Shown in pieces: positions 1 to 7,753 of a stretch of DNA of 25,246 nt. Under the pieces are notes generated by a model, which ran no database searches, was not told the DNA's origin, and worked only from the letters and a program-made list of their open reading frames with translations. The stretch comes from Chloroflexota bacterium. GTDB taxonomy: Bacteria > Chloroflexota > UBA5177 > JANWHV01. Location of the stretch: contig JAICHN010000016.1 of assembly GCA_025924845.1 (NCBI GenBank), positions 1-25,246 of the forward strand, written 5' to 3'. How positions within the stretch are numbered: position 1 is the stretch's first letter; the number at the start of each line of letters is the position of its first letter. A program made the translations under genes and the position numbers.

Positions 1-206
1 AACTCGCGGCGCCCGTGGCCGACATTCACGTTCCATAGGCAGGAAAGCCCGTCAATATATTCCTTGCCGTCGGTGTCGTACAGGAGTGCACCTTCACCAT
101 GATCGAATGCGATCGGAGCCTGATGCTCGGCGGGGTGCTGCAAGGGATGGACCAGGTGTGCCCGATCCTCGGCCAGGAGTGTGCTGGTTAACGTTTCCGT
201 GGTCAT
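1..206 (-). CDS. Class III (omega) aminotransferase, N-terminal part, cut by the window edge
   Basis: Reading leftwards from an ATG at 204-206, 68 codons stay open to the edge. They contain LVHPLQHPAEHQAPIAFDHG, then GALLYDTDGKEYIDGLSCLW and NVNVGHGRREL. This is the usual N-terminus of PLP-dependent class III aminotransferases (omega-amino acid:pyruvate or diamine types), where a conserved D-x-D-G-x-x-Y-ID-G strand precedes a W-x-x-x-x-G-H-G-R segment. The catalytic lysine and PLP-binding residues lie outside the window, so the substrate cannot be inferred. A purine-rich stretch, GAAGGGACGG, precedes the start. It lies about 50 bases downstream of the thioesterase stop on the same strand and may be the last visible gene of the nrtR-led run. 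The family call is fairly secure; the specific enzyme is not. Confidence 0.8.
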   Translation of the reverse strand, partial: MTTETLTSTLLAEDRAHLVHPLQHPAEHQAPIAFDHGEGALLYDTDGKEYIDGLSCLWNVNVGHGRRE

Positions 207-256
207 GAACAACCGTCCCTTCAGAACGTTGGAGCGCGCTTCGCCATACTCGCGCG

Positions 257-766
257 TTAGGTTTCCGACCTGGTGAGTGTACTCGCTTCTTGGGCGCGAC
301 GCCGTCCGGCGTGCCGAGCCTCGTCCCGCCGGGCCGCGTCGGCCAGCCGGCGCCGGTCCTCGTCCGTCTCCGCGATCAGACCGGGTACCTGGGTAGGTCT
401 ACCGTCGTCATCAAGCGCGACGTACACGAAAAAGGCCGAGGCGACATGGCGGATCTCTCCCGTACGGGCGTCTTCCGCCTCGATACGGACGCCCACTTCC
501 ATGCTGGTGCGTCGAGCCATATTGACCGAAGCCAACCCATGCACCAGGTTGCCTACGTGGACCGGGGCCAAAAAGTTCATCCCATCCACGCGTGCCGTCA
601 CCACCCGGGACCGCGCATGGCGGATCGCCGCCACCGCCGCCGCCGTATCCGCGAATTTCATAATCGTCCCGCCGTGGACATTGGCGTCGGCGTTCGCGTC
701 CTCGGGCAGCATTACCTGGCTCAGCGTGGTCCGCGAAGCGGACACCGGCCGCTCGTTGTCCCTCAA
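257..766 (-). CDS. Acyl-CoA thioesterase, hotdog fold (YciA/BACH-like)
   Basis: Predicted cytoplasmic thioesterase that hydrolyses acyl-CoA to free acid and CoA. The protein has the single hotdog-domain pattern of the YciA/BACH group: a QVMLPEDANADANVHGG segment with the HGG turn, FADTAAAVAA on the central helix, VDGMNFLAPVHVGNLVHGLA and a final strand ASAFFVYVALDDDGRP. The Asn/His-Gly-Gly region carries the catalytic Asp/Asn-type residues in this family. The frame is open to a TTG at 787, but I prefer the TTG at 766 because GGAGGTGA sits about 8 bases upstream of it, giving about 169 aa. The C-terminal 35 residues are Arg/Glu-rich and not conserved in the family. It lies between the nicotinate phosphoribosyltransferase and an aminotransferase on the same strand; the acyl chain preference is unknown. 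Confidence 0.85.
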   Translation of the reverse strand: MRDNERPVSASRTTLSQVMLPEDANADANVHGGTIMKFADTAAAVAAIRHARSRVVTARVDGMNFLAPVHVGNLVHGLASVNMARRTSMEVGVRIEAEDARTGEIRHVASAFFVYVALDDDGRPTQVPGLIAETDEDRRRLADAARRDEARHAGRRRAQEASTLTRSET

Positions 767-859
767 CCCGTTCACCTCCGCGCACAACGGACTAACCGCC
801 GGACATCCGCCGTCCAGGATACCACCCCGGCAGGCTGAACGACCGGCGAGTTACCCGGC

Positions 860-2212
860 TCAACTGGTCGGCGACACCGGTTGCAGGAGCGGATTATCGC
901 AGGGGCACCGGCCCACCTTGGCCATATCGATCCATTGACCGTCCAGCTTGACGCGCACGATATCGGCCGTAAAGTCGTTGTTAGTGCCGTCGGCATCGCT
1001 GTTGCTGAGCAGCCAACTCCCCACGCCGTAAATGTCCACAGGTACTTCCAACTCCTCGAAGCGCCGAATCTTTTCCGGATTGAACCCGCCGGTAACAATG
1101 ATCTTGACTGCGGCGCACCAGGCCCGAGCCTCGGCCAGATACTCAAAAGGCACGGACCACGATGTGTGGGCATCATCAATGGTCCGTCGAAGCAGGCGCA
1201 CCAAGCGCGGATTTACCCCACAGTCGAGGCGCTTCTCGCCAAGCGGCGGCACGGAGACATCGCGCATCGACCCTCCAGTGTCTGGACGCACGCCAAACAA
1301 TCTGAAGCGCTCCGCCTCGGTCCGCCTGCCCGCTCGTACCTCCTTCAGGTACAGGGCGAACATTCGCTCCATTACCGCGAGGGTCGCCGTGACGCAGTCG
1401 TTGTGGAAGTCGATCAGGGCGATCCGGGGGATTTCCGGCGGGCGTGATTGGCAGAACCGCACCATCGCCTCGGCGGTATCGCCCAAGAAACAGGCGATGG
1501 TGGAGTGAGCGATGGTCCCGCCGCCCGTGCCTCCCCACCAGGCACCTTGCTCCGCCGTGGAGACAAACGTGCCGGTGCTACCGCCGTTGCGGCGTCGAAA
1601 TGCTTGAACGGCCAGGCTGTAGGCATAGCCATGCAATGCTTGCATCTTGTAGTGCGCGAACCGGGCCGGAAAGAACAGAATGTCCTTGCCCTCGGCCGCT
1701 TCGAGGACAAGATAGACGTTCGTGGCGACACGGGACGCCTCTGCCAGCGCACCAAGAATGGGCGTTTCCAGCGCCGCGAAGTCGCGATAACGACCGCGAA
1801 TACGCAATACGGGCCGCACTTTGCGCGGATTCCCGTGGTACTCGATCACTTCGCCGTCCTGAATCGCCTCGACCTGCAGCCTGTCGTAGGTGGACACCAT
1901 ACGATCCTGCTCGTCGTAGTATCCGGTTCCGGTTTGCAGTAGGGCCAGCGCGTCGTCTACTCCCGCGATCACGCTGAAGGGGCTGCGTCTGGTGAAGATC
2001 TGCATCTCCACCTCGATATCGCCCGTTCTCACGTTTTCCGCCGTCACCCCTTTCGGGGCGTGGCCCGAGAAGGTGTATCCCACCCGGTTCAAATCCTCAA
2101 GGAGGCGTACGGCATTGAGAAAGTAGGCATCGGAATACCATCCTCGTGGCAAACGCGCGGCATCCAGTTGGAATAGTTCGCGGCTCAGGCGTCGACCGTC
2201 GAATACGCTCAC
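860..2212 (-). CDS. pncB: Nicotinate phosphoribosyltransferase
   Basis: Catalyses nicotinate + PRPP + ATP to nicotinate mononucleotide, the Preiss-Handler entry step of NAD salvage, in the cytoplasm. The 450-residue protein has the family features: N-terminal LPRGWYSDAYFLNAVRLLED, a GGTGGGTIAHSTIACFLGD active-site loop, LIDFHNDCVTATLAVMERMF, the PRPP/nucleotide-proximal FGVRPDTGGSMRDVSVPP and C-terminal VTGGFNPEKIRRFE plus IYGVGSWLLSN. The end, KVGRCPCDNPLLQPV, holds a Cys pair. The frame is open upstream to 2530, but that part is the antisense of nrtR. GTG at 2212 is preceded by AGGGAG about 6 bases away and by the nrtR stop 10 bases away. Tight coupling to nrtR supports the NAD function. 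The family includes some nicotinamide-specific relatives, so substrate choice is a family-based inference. Confidence 0.9.
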   Translation of the reverse strand: MSVFDGRRLSRELFQLDAARLPRGWYSDAYFLNAVRLLEDLNRVGYTFSGHAPKGVTAENVRTGDIEVEMQIFTRRSPFSVIAGVDDALALLQTGTGYYDEQDRMVSTYDRLQVEAIQDGEVIEYHGNPRKVRPVLRIRGRYRDFAALETPILGALAEASRVATNVYLVLEAAEGKDILFFPARFAHYKMQALHGYAYSLAVQAFRRRNGGSTGTFVSTAEQGAWWGGTGGGTIAHSTIACFLGDTAEAMVRFCQSRPPEIPRIALIDFHNDCVTATLAVMERMFALYLKEVRAGRRTEAERFRLFGVRPDTGGSMRDVSVPPLGEKRLDCGVNPRLVRLLRRTIDDAHTSWSVPFEYLAEARAWCAAVKIIVTGGFNPEKIRRFEELEVPVDIYGVGSWLLSNSDADGTNNDFTADIVRVKLDGQWIDMAKVGRCPCDNPLLQPVSPTS

Positions 2213-2222
2213 TACGCTCTCC

Positions 2223-2948
2223 CTACGTGTGGATTCTCGATTCAGGGCGGGGGATGCTGTTCGATGAAGCTTCCGGAGGACCGGGAATATCGGGTGGGCC
2301 GATGTACCGATAGAGGCGTGCCGGCCGCCGTGAGCGATGATCGCGCAGCCCCGACACTGGAGCCAGATCCCATCGGCCAAGCATTTGGCGCACAAAGTTG
2401 CTGGGATGGAGTGGCTGACCAAGCACCGCCTCGTGAATAACCCGCAGATCGGCCATCGTAAAATGCGTGGCCAGTACCCGGAAGGCCAGGGGTGCGTAGC
2501 TGATCTTTTGCGCCAGGCGCCTACGCGCATAGCCGGCGATCATGGCGTGGTCGAAGGCCATGTCCGGCAAGTCATCGGCGGAGCACCAGGCAAGTTCAGT
2601 GCTGCCCCGGCCCGGAGCCTCGCCGTAGTCTCCCGCGCCAAGCAGAGCGTAATAGGTAACGGATACGGTCCGCCCGCGTGGATCTCTGGCCGGGTCGCCG
2701 AAGGTATACAACTGCTCCAGATAGAAGCTGTGTACGCCGGTACGTTCGTCGAGTACGCGGTGCGCCGCCTCGTCCAGCGATTCATCGGTCCCGACCAACC
2801 CGCCGGGCAGGGCCCAGCTGCCTCTAAACGGCGGATCGCCGCGCCGGACCAACAGGAGAGTGAGCCGGCCTTCCTGGACCCGAAAGCAGGCCACGTCGAC
2901 GGCAAGGACAACCCTCTGAATGGAGTGCGCCTCTCCGCTTCCGGACAC
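2223..2948 (-). CDS. nrtR: NrtR-type Nudix-related transcriptional regulator of NAD metabolism
   Basis: Predicted DNA-binding repressor of NAD biosynthesis and salvage genes, with an N-terminal Nudix-like ligand domain (residues about 10-145) and a C-terminal winged-helix region (about 155-220, including PLAFRVLATHFTMADLRVIH and SNFVRQMLGRWDL). NrtR proteins classically sense ADP-ribose or related NAD metabolites. The Nudix box begins at G50 and keeps E56, R64 and E68, but position 65 is Val and 69 is Arg where catalytic Nudix enzymes have the R-E and E-E pairs. Hydrolase activity is therefore probably lost and the domain likely senses rather than cleaves. The GTG start at 2948 has AAGGGAG 6 bases upstream. 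The next gene, 10 bases downstream, is pncB, the classical NrtR target. About 20 C-terminal residues are a family-atypical Pro/Ser tail. Confidence 0.88.
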   Translation of the reverse strand: MSGSGEAHSIQRVVLAVDVACFRVQEGRLTLLLVRRGDPPFRGSWALPGGLVGTDESLDEAAHRVLDERTGVHSFYLEQLYTFGDPARDPRGRTVSVTYYALLGAGDYGEAPGRGSTELAWCSADDLPDMAFDHAMIAGYARRRLAQKISYAPLAFRVLATHFTMADLRVIHEAVLGQPLHPSNFVRQMLGRWDLAPVSGLRDHRSRRPARLYRYIGPPDIPGPPEASSNSIPRPESRIHT

Positions 2949-2982
2949 TACGGTCTCCCTTCCACTCTCGCCACCCGTACAC

Positions 2983-3006
2983 TACTACATTTGAGTATTT
3001 TGGGCA
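2983..3006 (-). promoter_or_regulatory. Candidate promoter with overlapping NrtR operator upstream of nrtR-pncB
   Basis: On the minus strand a TTGCCC (3001-3006) is followed after 17 bases by TAGTGT (2978-2983), a weak but correctly spaced -35/-10 pair. The spacer contains the imperfect inverted repeat TACTCAAATGTAGTA (2983-2997), with TACT/AGTA outer arms. A repressor bound there would block RNA polymerase, as expected for autoregulated NrtR. The site was found by eye, and I do not recall an exact NrtR consensus for this lineage to test it against. Confidence 0.35.
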
Positions 3007-3065
3007 AGGAATCGATCGCCTCGAGGTGGTACGATGAGGTGTCAGTCAGGAAGCGAGCACGCCCA

Positions 3066-3668
3066 ATGGGTCAAGATATCTTTCAGCTCAGCCGTGCATC
3101 GAGCCGCGCCCGGATGCGGGACGCATTAAGCGGCCGGCGCGGCATCATCGTTTGGGCTGCCGGCGCGCTCGTTATCGGCGCCCTGATTGTATTTTTCCTC
3201 TTGAAACCCGCTGACCCCGCTCAGCGGGCCATGGCGGGACCGGCCGTGGGCCGGCCCGTTGCCGACTTCTCGCTCCCCGCGCTGTCCGGCCGCCGGACGG
3301 CGCTCCACGAGTTTCTGGGTCACCCCATGTTTTTGCAGTTCTGGGCGGTCGATTGCCCAAGTTGCGCCGCCGAGCGTCCCGCCCTGCTTCGCGCCGCCGC
3401 GCCCTTTACGGCAAAGGGCGGAGTAGCGATCGGTGTCGATGCCTATATGGAGAGTGCTGACATGGTGCGGGATTATCTGACCGACCACCCGGAACCCTAC
3501 ACCACCATCCTGATCGATGCCGAAGGTGAAGTGGTTTATCGGAATTTCCACATTGGGGGCGTCCCGACCAGCCTGTTCATCGATCGACACGGCATCGTGC
3601 GGCAGATCGCGGTCGGCGAAATGACCGAGCAGAACCTGAGGGCGGCCTTTGCCAATATCTCAGCCTAA
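3066..3668 (+). CDS. Membrane-anchored thioredoxin-like (TlpA/ResA family) thiol-disulfide protein
   Basis: Predicted extracytoplasmic thiol-disulfide oxidoreductase of 200 aa. A basic N-terminus is followed by one hydrophobic anchor (about residues 26-46, GIIVWAAGALVIGALIVFFLL). The redoxin domain starts near residue 60: VADFSLPALSGRR, FLQFWAVDCPSCAAERP with C97 and C100 as the CxxC pair, and the cis-proline loop GGVPTS at 165-169. The typical W-C-x-x-C tryptophan is displaced (WAVDCPSC). Family members reduce apocytochrome c or other secreted thiols; no cytochrome maturation genes are adjacent, so the partner is unknown. The frame is open upstream to 2337, but that portion is antisense to nrtR. 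I chose ATG 3066; an in-frame GTG near 3039 and ATG 3114 are alternatives, because the AGGAAG upstream of 3066 is rather far away (about 14 bases). Confidence 0.83.
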   Translation: MGQDIFQLSRASSRARMRDALSGRRGIIVWAAGALVIGALIVFFLLKPADPAQRAMAGPAVGRPVADFSLPALSGRRTALHEFLGHPMFLQFWAVDCPSCAAERPALLRAAAPFTAKGGVAIGVDAYMESADMVRDYLTDHPEPYTTILIDAEGEVVYRNFHIGGVPTSLFIDRHGIVRQIAVGEMTEQNLRAAFANISA

Positions 3669-3697
3669 TCCGCGGGCCGCGGCCGTTCGTCCCTACC

Positions 3698-3738
3698 GGG
3701 GAACCTCAGTCCTCGGCTTCCCCCACGGCCTGTTTTCT
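3698..3738 (+). terminator. Weak candidate terminator after the TlpA-like gene
   Basis: GGGGAA at 3698-3703 pairs with TTCCCC at 3718-3723, and a TGTTTT run follows about 10 bases later. The stem is short and the T-run is not directly adjacent, so this is only a possible terminator in the convergent gap between this gene and deoC. Confidence 0.25.
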
Positions 3739-3787
3739 CGTCGGGTCGCCTCAGCGCAACGAAGACGGTGGTCGTGTCTCGCGCTCG

Positions 3788-4777
3788 TTATGGAGACGGC
3801 AAGCGGTAGGCGGCGGCGTAACGATTGGTCAAGAAGTACGAGAGTTGCCGCTCGATATCGGTAAGGAGGCCGCTCGCTCCGATCCGGAACAGGTTGGGGC
3901 GCAGCCAATCGTCACCCAATTCCTCCTTCATCAGAATCAACCAGTCCAGAGCGTTCTTGGCGGAGCGGATGCCCCCTGCCGGCTTGAAGCCCACGGCGTA
4001 GCCCGTTTCTTGCTGGTACTGCCTGATGGCACGCGCCATGATCAAGCCGACCGGCAAGGTCGCGTTCACTGCTTCCTTCCCGGTCGATGTCTTGATGAAG
4101 TTCGCGCCCGCCATCATGCATACGAGGCTGGCCTGCGCTACCTGGCGGAAGGTCGCCAGATCGCCGGTGGCTAGAATCGTCTTCATGTGGGCGGCCCCAC
4201 AGGCGGACCGGAAGGCACGCACCTCGTCATAGAGTGCTCGCCAGTTTCCGGTAAGCACGTGTGCCCTCGAGATCACAATGTCGATTTCCGCCGCTCCATC
4301 GCTCACCGAAGCATGGATCTCGTCCAGCTTTTCGGTGAGGCCAATCTGGCCCGCCGGAAATCCGGTCGAGACCGCCGCTACGGGAATGCCGCTGTCCCGC
4401 AAGGCATCCACGGCCACGCTCACCAGGTTGTGATATACGCATACCGCGCCGACCTTCAGCGCGTGGGCCTCAAAGCCCAGCGCGGTTAAGACCTCCTCTT
4501 GCACCGGCTGCCGCGCCTTTGCGCAGAGGCGCAGCACGTTGCCGGGGGTATCGTCGCCCGCCAACGTCGTCAGGTCGATCAGGGTGACGGCCCGGAGCAG
4601 CCAGGCCGCCTGCCACTCTTTCTTTACGGTGCGCCGCGCCGGTAGGGTAGCAGCCCGCCGCTCGACCGCGCTTCGATTCACGCGCACGCTCTCCACCAGG
4701 GCCAGGTCAAAAGGGACGCCGGGATTAGCGGCATCGACGACAGCCGCCCGGCTCGTTCGCTCGGCCACACTTACCAT
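3788..4777 (-). CDS. deoC: Deoxyribose-phosphate aldolase
   Basis: Cytoplasmic class I aldolase that cleaves 2-deoxy-D-ribose 5-phosphate to glyceraldehyde 3-phosphate and acetaldehyde in deoxynucleoside catabolism. Landmarks are LIDLTTLAGDDTPGNV near the start of the barrel, VCVYHNLVSVAVDAL, VSTGFPAGQ, EIDIVISRAHVLTGNW (catalytic Asp region), ANFIKTSTGKEAVNATL (Schiff-base Lys), and GFKPAGGIRSAKNALDWLILM (second active-site Lys). At 329 aa it belongs to the longer DERA group (about 320 aa, as in eukaryotic and some actinobacterial enzymes) rather than the 220-260 aa bacterial short form. The frame is open to an ATG at 4807, but GGAGAGGAG precedes the ATG at 4777 by 6 bases. It follows the AI-2E-family gene by 30 bases and is probably co-transcribed with it. 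Confidence 0.93.
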   Translation of the reverse strand: MVSVAERTSRAAVVDAANPGVPFDLALVESVRVNRSAVERRAATLPARRTVKKEWQAAWLLRAVTLIDLTTLAGDDTPGNVLRLCAKARQPVQEEVLTALGFEAHALKVGAVCVYHNLVSVAVDALRDSGIPVAAVSTGFPAGQIGLTEKLDEIHASVSDGAAEIDIVISRAHVLTGNWRALYDEVRAFRSACGAAHMKTILATGDLATFRQVAQASLVCMMAGANFIKTSTGKEAVNATLPVGLIMARAIRQYQQETGYAVGFKPAGGIRSAKNALDWLILMKEELGDDWLRPNLFRIGASGLLTDIERQLSYFLTNRYAAAYRLPSP

Positions 4778-4807
4778 GATCCGCTCCTCTCCATGCCCTG
4801 CCGCCAT

Positions 4808-6055
4808 TTATTCACCGGGCGGTAGGGAACTCGACTTCCGGAAGCCGAGTGTGCGGCGGCCGGCGCCACGCCGATCGGCGGCCTTTCCGCCCAGCCGGCG
4901 CCCCAAGCCGTCAGAGACGCCAAGCCCCGCGAATACCGCCTGCGTGGACAGGGCGCCCTCCTCTATGAGATAGCGTACAACGATCTGCAGTAGGGCCGCG
5001 ACGGGCGCCGCCAGCAGCGCACCCAATAAGCCGAAGATGGCATTGCCTGTAACTAGGGCGAAGATCACTACGGCGGGATGGAGGCGCAAATGCCCGCCCA
5101 GAATACGCGGTCCCAGAATATGCATGTCGAATTGATGGGCCAGCACCACCAGAATAAGGACGAATACGGCCGAGCCCGGGTGCTGAATGTAGGTGAGCAG
5201 CACGGCCAGCGCCGCCCACACCAGCGGGCCGACCACGGGAACCAGTTCGAGAAAAAACGCCGCGATACTCACCAGGTAGGCATACTTCACCCGGAAAATG
5301 GTCAGTACGGCGAACACTACGACGGCGGCAACGAAGGATAAGGTTATCTGACCCTTCAGATAACCGCGGAGGCTTTGGTCGATTTCGCCGATCAGCACGT
5401 CAAACCGCGATCGCTGGTCTTCCGGCAGCAGATTGCGTGGATAGCGGATAAAGTCCGCGCCGTCTTTGAGAAAGTAGTAGGCCATAATCGGCACCACCAG
5501 GAGTTCCAGAAGGCCGGGCACCTCATGCACGGCCTCGGGAGCGACGGCGCGAAGCGCCTGACCTACGGTCTGGTCCAGATTATTGATCGTGTTGTCCACA
5601 CTGAGGCGGGCCGATTGCGGAATGCCGCTGAACGGCCAGCTTTGCTCGCTCTGGTGGACGTGGAGAATGAGTTCGTGGCGAAGGGCCGGGAAGTTACCGG
5701 AGAGCGCGTGAACCTCCGCCACCACCTTGCCCGTGACGAGCCAGCCCAGGCCGCTTAACACGATGACCAGGAGCGCGTACACGGCGAGAATCGCCCCGCT
5801 CCGTGAGAAGCCATGCCGATGCTGAGCCTTTCGGGTGAGCAGACCGACCACCGGCTTGAGCAGATACGCCGCCAGGAACGAGAAGATGAACAGTGGGAGT
5901 ACATGCCTGGCCGAGAGCAAGAACCAAATGACCGCTCCCACCAGCACGGCGAAGTAGATCTGCTGACGAAGCAGCCGTTGCATGACCCGAGGCGTCAGCG
6001 GGAAGTCGCCTACCGGCGGAGGCGCCGGGGGTGGGGGTGCGAGCTGCTCACTCAT
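4808..6055 (-). CDS. AI-2E family (PerM/YdiK-like) polytopic membrane protein
   Basis: Predicted inner-membrane protein of 415 aa from the AI-2E/PerM family, whose members export small molecules (autoinducer-2 in E. coli TqsA) or act in Na+/H+ antiport. Visible segments include hydrophobic helices at the N-terminus (IYFAVLVGAVIWFLLSA, PLFIFSFLAAYLLKPVVGLL, ILAVYALLVIVLSGLGWLV), a soluble middle region, VVPIMAYYFLKDG, then LSFVAAVVVFAVLTI, AAFFLELVPVVGPLVWAAL and the diagnostic C-terminal DMHILGPRILGGHLRLHPAV followed by IFGLLGALLAAPVAALLQIVV. The first 20 residues are a proline-rich cytoplasmic leader and the last 40 are a basic tail. It is upstream of deoC on the same strand; there is no quorum-sensing gene nearby, so the substrate is unknown and the family name should not be read literally. 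Confidence 0.88.
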   Translation of the reverse strand: MSEQLAPPPPAPPPVGDFPLTPRVMQRLLRQQIYFAVLVGAVIWFLLSARHVLPLFIFSFLAAYLLKPVVGLLTRKAQHRHGFSRSGAILAVYALLVIVLSGLGWLVTGKVVAEVHALSGNFPALRHELILHVHQSEQSWPFSGIPQSARLSVDNTINNLDQTVGQALRAVAPEAVHEVPGLLELLVVPIMAYYFLKDGADFIRYPRNLLPEDQRSRFDVLIGEIDQSLRGYLKGQITLSFVAAVVVFAVLTIFRVKYAYLVSIAAFFLELVPVVGPLVWAALAVLLTYIQHPGSAVFVLILVVLAHQFDMHILGPRILGGHLRLHPAVVIFALVTGNAIFGLLGALLAAPVAALLQIVVRYLIEEGALSTQAVFAGLGVSDGLGRRLGGKAADRRGAGRRTLGFRKSSSLPPGE

Positions 6056-6176
6056 CCTATTTGTACTCCTGCCTGCTCCACGAAACGTCGTACAGCGAGT
6101 GTACGCCGGCTGTCTACCCTTCCGCTACCGATTCGACCGACATCGGGGTGATTGTGTCGGCGCGGCGCCAACCCTC

Positions 6177-6205
6177 TTGTTCCAGGCACGCCTCTGTGCT
6201 ATCCT
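6177..6205 (+). promoter_or_regulatory. Sigma-70-like promoter of tRNA-Val
   Basis: TTGTTC at 6177-6182 is separated by exactly 17 bases from TATCCT at 6200-6205, with an upstream TGC giving an extended -10. The predicted transcription start is around 6212, just before the tRNA 5' end at 6221. Confidence 0.55.
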
Positions 6206-6215
6206 TTCTCGTACT

Positions 6216-6297
<82 letters not shown>

Positions 6298-6298
6298 G

Positions 6299-6332
6299 AA
6301 GAGAGGCCGCGGGTCGCGCGGCCTCTCTTTTA
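6299..6332 (+). terminator. Rho-independent terminator of tRNA-Val
   Basis: A perfect 13-bp stem, AAGAGAGGCCGCG (6299-6311) with CGCGGCCTCTCTT (6317-6329), closes a 5-base loop and runs directly into TTTTAT. It begins two bases after the encoded CCA. Confidence 0.9.
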
Positions 6333-6398
6333 TTGGTTCCACGAATTGCCCCAATTCAGGGAAACGCGCTACCCTAACCTCCTGGGAGGCGGCAGATC

Positions 6399-7052
6399 GT
6401 GGATCGCACACGTCGAGCATTAATATTCCGCCTGAGCTTAGCCGCCTGCGCCATGGCCTGCGCCCTGCTGTTTGCCGGGGTGGTGCTCCATGCCTTCGCC
6501 CAGGGTGACCCACTGTTACGTGGGCAACAGGTTATTCCCGATAAGGGAAAGTGGGCGCCGAACTTTCTCCTGCAAGACCAAACGGGGAAGCAGATCGGCC
6601 CTCAGCAACTACATGGCCGTGTTGTGGTCATGGCCTTTCTTGATTCCCACTGCACCAGGGATTGCCCGGTTATCGGCAAGGAGATGGCTCGCGTCGAGCG
6701 GGAACTTGGACCGTCGGTCCCCTGGACCCTCTTGATCGTGAGTGTGTCGCCTTACACTGATTCGCCGGCGAGCAGCGCCGCCTTCGCCATGAAGTCGGGA
6801 TGGATCGGTGATTGGCACTGGCTGTTCGGTAGCCCAACTCAACTGGCTAAAGTGTGGAAGGACTACGGCATCTGGGTCAAGCCCACGCCGACCGAGATCA
6901 TGCACACTGCTGCCGTCTACGTCATTGGGCCCGATCAGTATATGCGCGTCGCGGACATTGTGCCTTTCGTCCCGGCTGACCTCATCCAAAGTATTCGCGC
7001 GCTTGCGCCCCGACCGCATACAGGCTGGCTGGGCTGGCTGCCCAAAATCTGA
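6399..7052 (+). CDS. SCO1/SenC-like copper-binding thioredoxin-fold protein
   Basis: Predicted extracytoplasmic SCO-family protein of 217 aa, which in other bacteria delivers copper to the CuA site of cytochrome oxidase or handles thiols. It has an N-terminal membrane anchor or signal (about residues 8-34, ending HAFAQG). The redoxin domain has APNFLLQDQTGKQI, VVVMAFLDSHCTRDCPV with C85 and C89 spaced CxxxC as in SCO proteins, and a downstream MHTAAVYVIGP in which H169 matches the third copper ligand. The GTG start at 6399 has GGGAGG about 9 bases upstream. No oxidase gene is visible, and the next gene on the strand is a PKD-like membrane-anchored protein 35 bases away, so the two are likely co-transcribed. 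The copper role is inferred from the conserved ligand set. Confidence 0.82.
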   Translation: MDRTRRALIFRLSLAACAMACALLFAGVVLHAFAQGDPLLRGQQVIPDKGKWAPNFLLQDQTGKQIGPQQLHGRVVVMAFLDSHCTRDCPVIGKEMARVERELGPSVPWTLLIVSVSPYTDSPASSAAFAMKSGWIGDWHWLFGSPTQLAKVWKDYGIWVKPTPTEIMHTAAVYVIGPDQYMRVADIVPFVPADLIQSIRALAPRPHTGWLGWLPKI

Positions 7053-7087
7053 CCATCGAGCACGACAGAGCGGAAAGGGGATTCTAG

Positions 7088-7693
7088 ATGCACCGGTCGC
7101 TGTACGCCGCGTTTTGCCTCCTTATGGGCGCGCTGGTATCCGTGATGGGAGCGGCGGCGGCGAATGCCTGTACGCTGGACAATGTGGCCTCAGCGGCGGC
7201 AAATGGACAACGCGCCGTTCTCTCCTCCAGTCAACCGGTGGCGGGAAAACCGTGGGCGCCCTTCCGATTCGCCCAGGCTTACGCCGTGGGCACTCCGATT
7301 ACGCTTAGCGAGAACCGCGCCGATATCGCCAAGAGCCTGCCCGCGTCGATGCTCGCCGCGCCGTTCCGCTGGGCCATGGGGGACGGATCGAGCAGCCGCG
7401 GCATGGCGGTGACGCACGCATTTGCGCGCCCTGGAACCTACCAGGTCCAGGTCTATGCCTATGCCTCGTCCGAGGCGCGGTGGGTGCTTTTTGACAACGT
7501 CCTCTTGCAAATAGTGCCCTCTAACCAGTTGTGGCAGGCAAACCTGGGCTACCATGCACTCCAGGTCGTCGACTTCGCGACCGCGTGGTTCGGCAAGTTG
7601 CTGACTGGGGTGCTCGCGGTGCTCCTGGCGATCACGGTGATCGCTCACTTTCGCCGCCGAAGCACCTTGAACCGCGACGGCCCCGGAATCTGA
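7088..7693 (+). CDS. Secreted/membrane-anchored protein with PKD-like domain
   Basis: A 201-residue protein of unknown function. It has a cleavable-looking signal peptide (hydrophobic to about residue 24, AAAANA before CTLDN), an extracytoplasmic region with a PKD-like motif (PFRWAMGDGSSSRGMAVTHA followed by FARPGTYQVQVYAYASSEAR, about residues 90-130), and a single C-terminal membrane helix (about 165-187, LLTGVLAVLLAITVIAHF) ending in a short basic tail. PKD domains are Ig-like surface or binding modules. The W-x-x-G-D-G and H-x-F-x-x-P-G-x-Y signatures are both present. AAAGGGG lies 7 bases before the ATG. Position directly after the SCO-like gene suggests a common envelope role, perhaps metal- or respiration-related, but this is only contextual. 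Confidence 0.75.
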   Translation: MHRSLYAAFCLLMGALVSVMGAAAANACTLDNVASAAANGQRAVLSSSQPVAGKPWAPFRFAQAYAVGTPITLSENRADIAKSLPASMLAAPFRWAMGDGSSSRGMAVTHAFARPGTYQVQVYAYASSEARWVLFDNVLLQIVPSNQLWQANLGYHALQVVDFATAWFGKLLTGVLAVLLAITVIAHFRRRSTLNRDGPGI

Positions 7694-7753
7694 CCCGCCG
7701 CTACAATACCAAACGGAGCCCCGCCGCGCTGCCGTGGTTCAGAAGGAATCGCT

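Noticed and set aside
2213..2530. N-terminal extension of nicotinate phosphoribosyltransferase by 106 residues
   Set aside because: It overlaps the end of nrtR on the same strand in another frame, and a GTG with an AGGGAG site at the family-typical position explains the start.
2337..3065. N-terminal extension of the TlpA-like open frame
   Set aside because: It lies antisense to nrtR, has no family similarity, and the redoxin protein has a normal membrane anchor when started at 3066.
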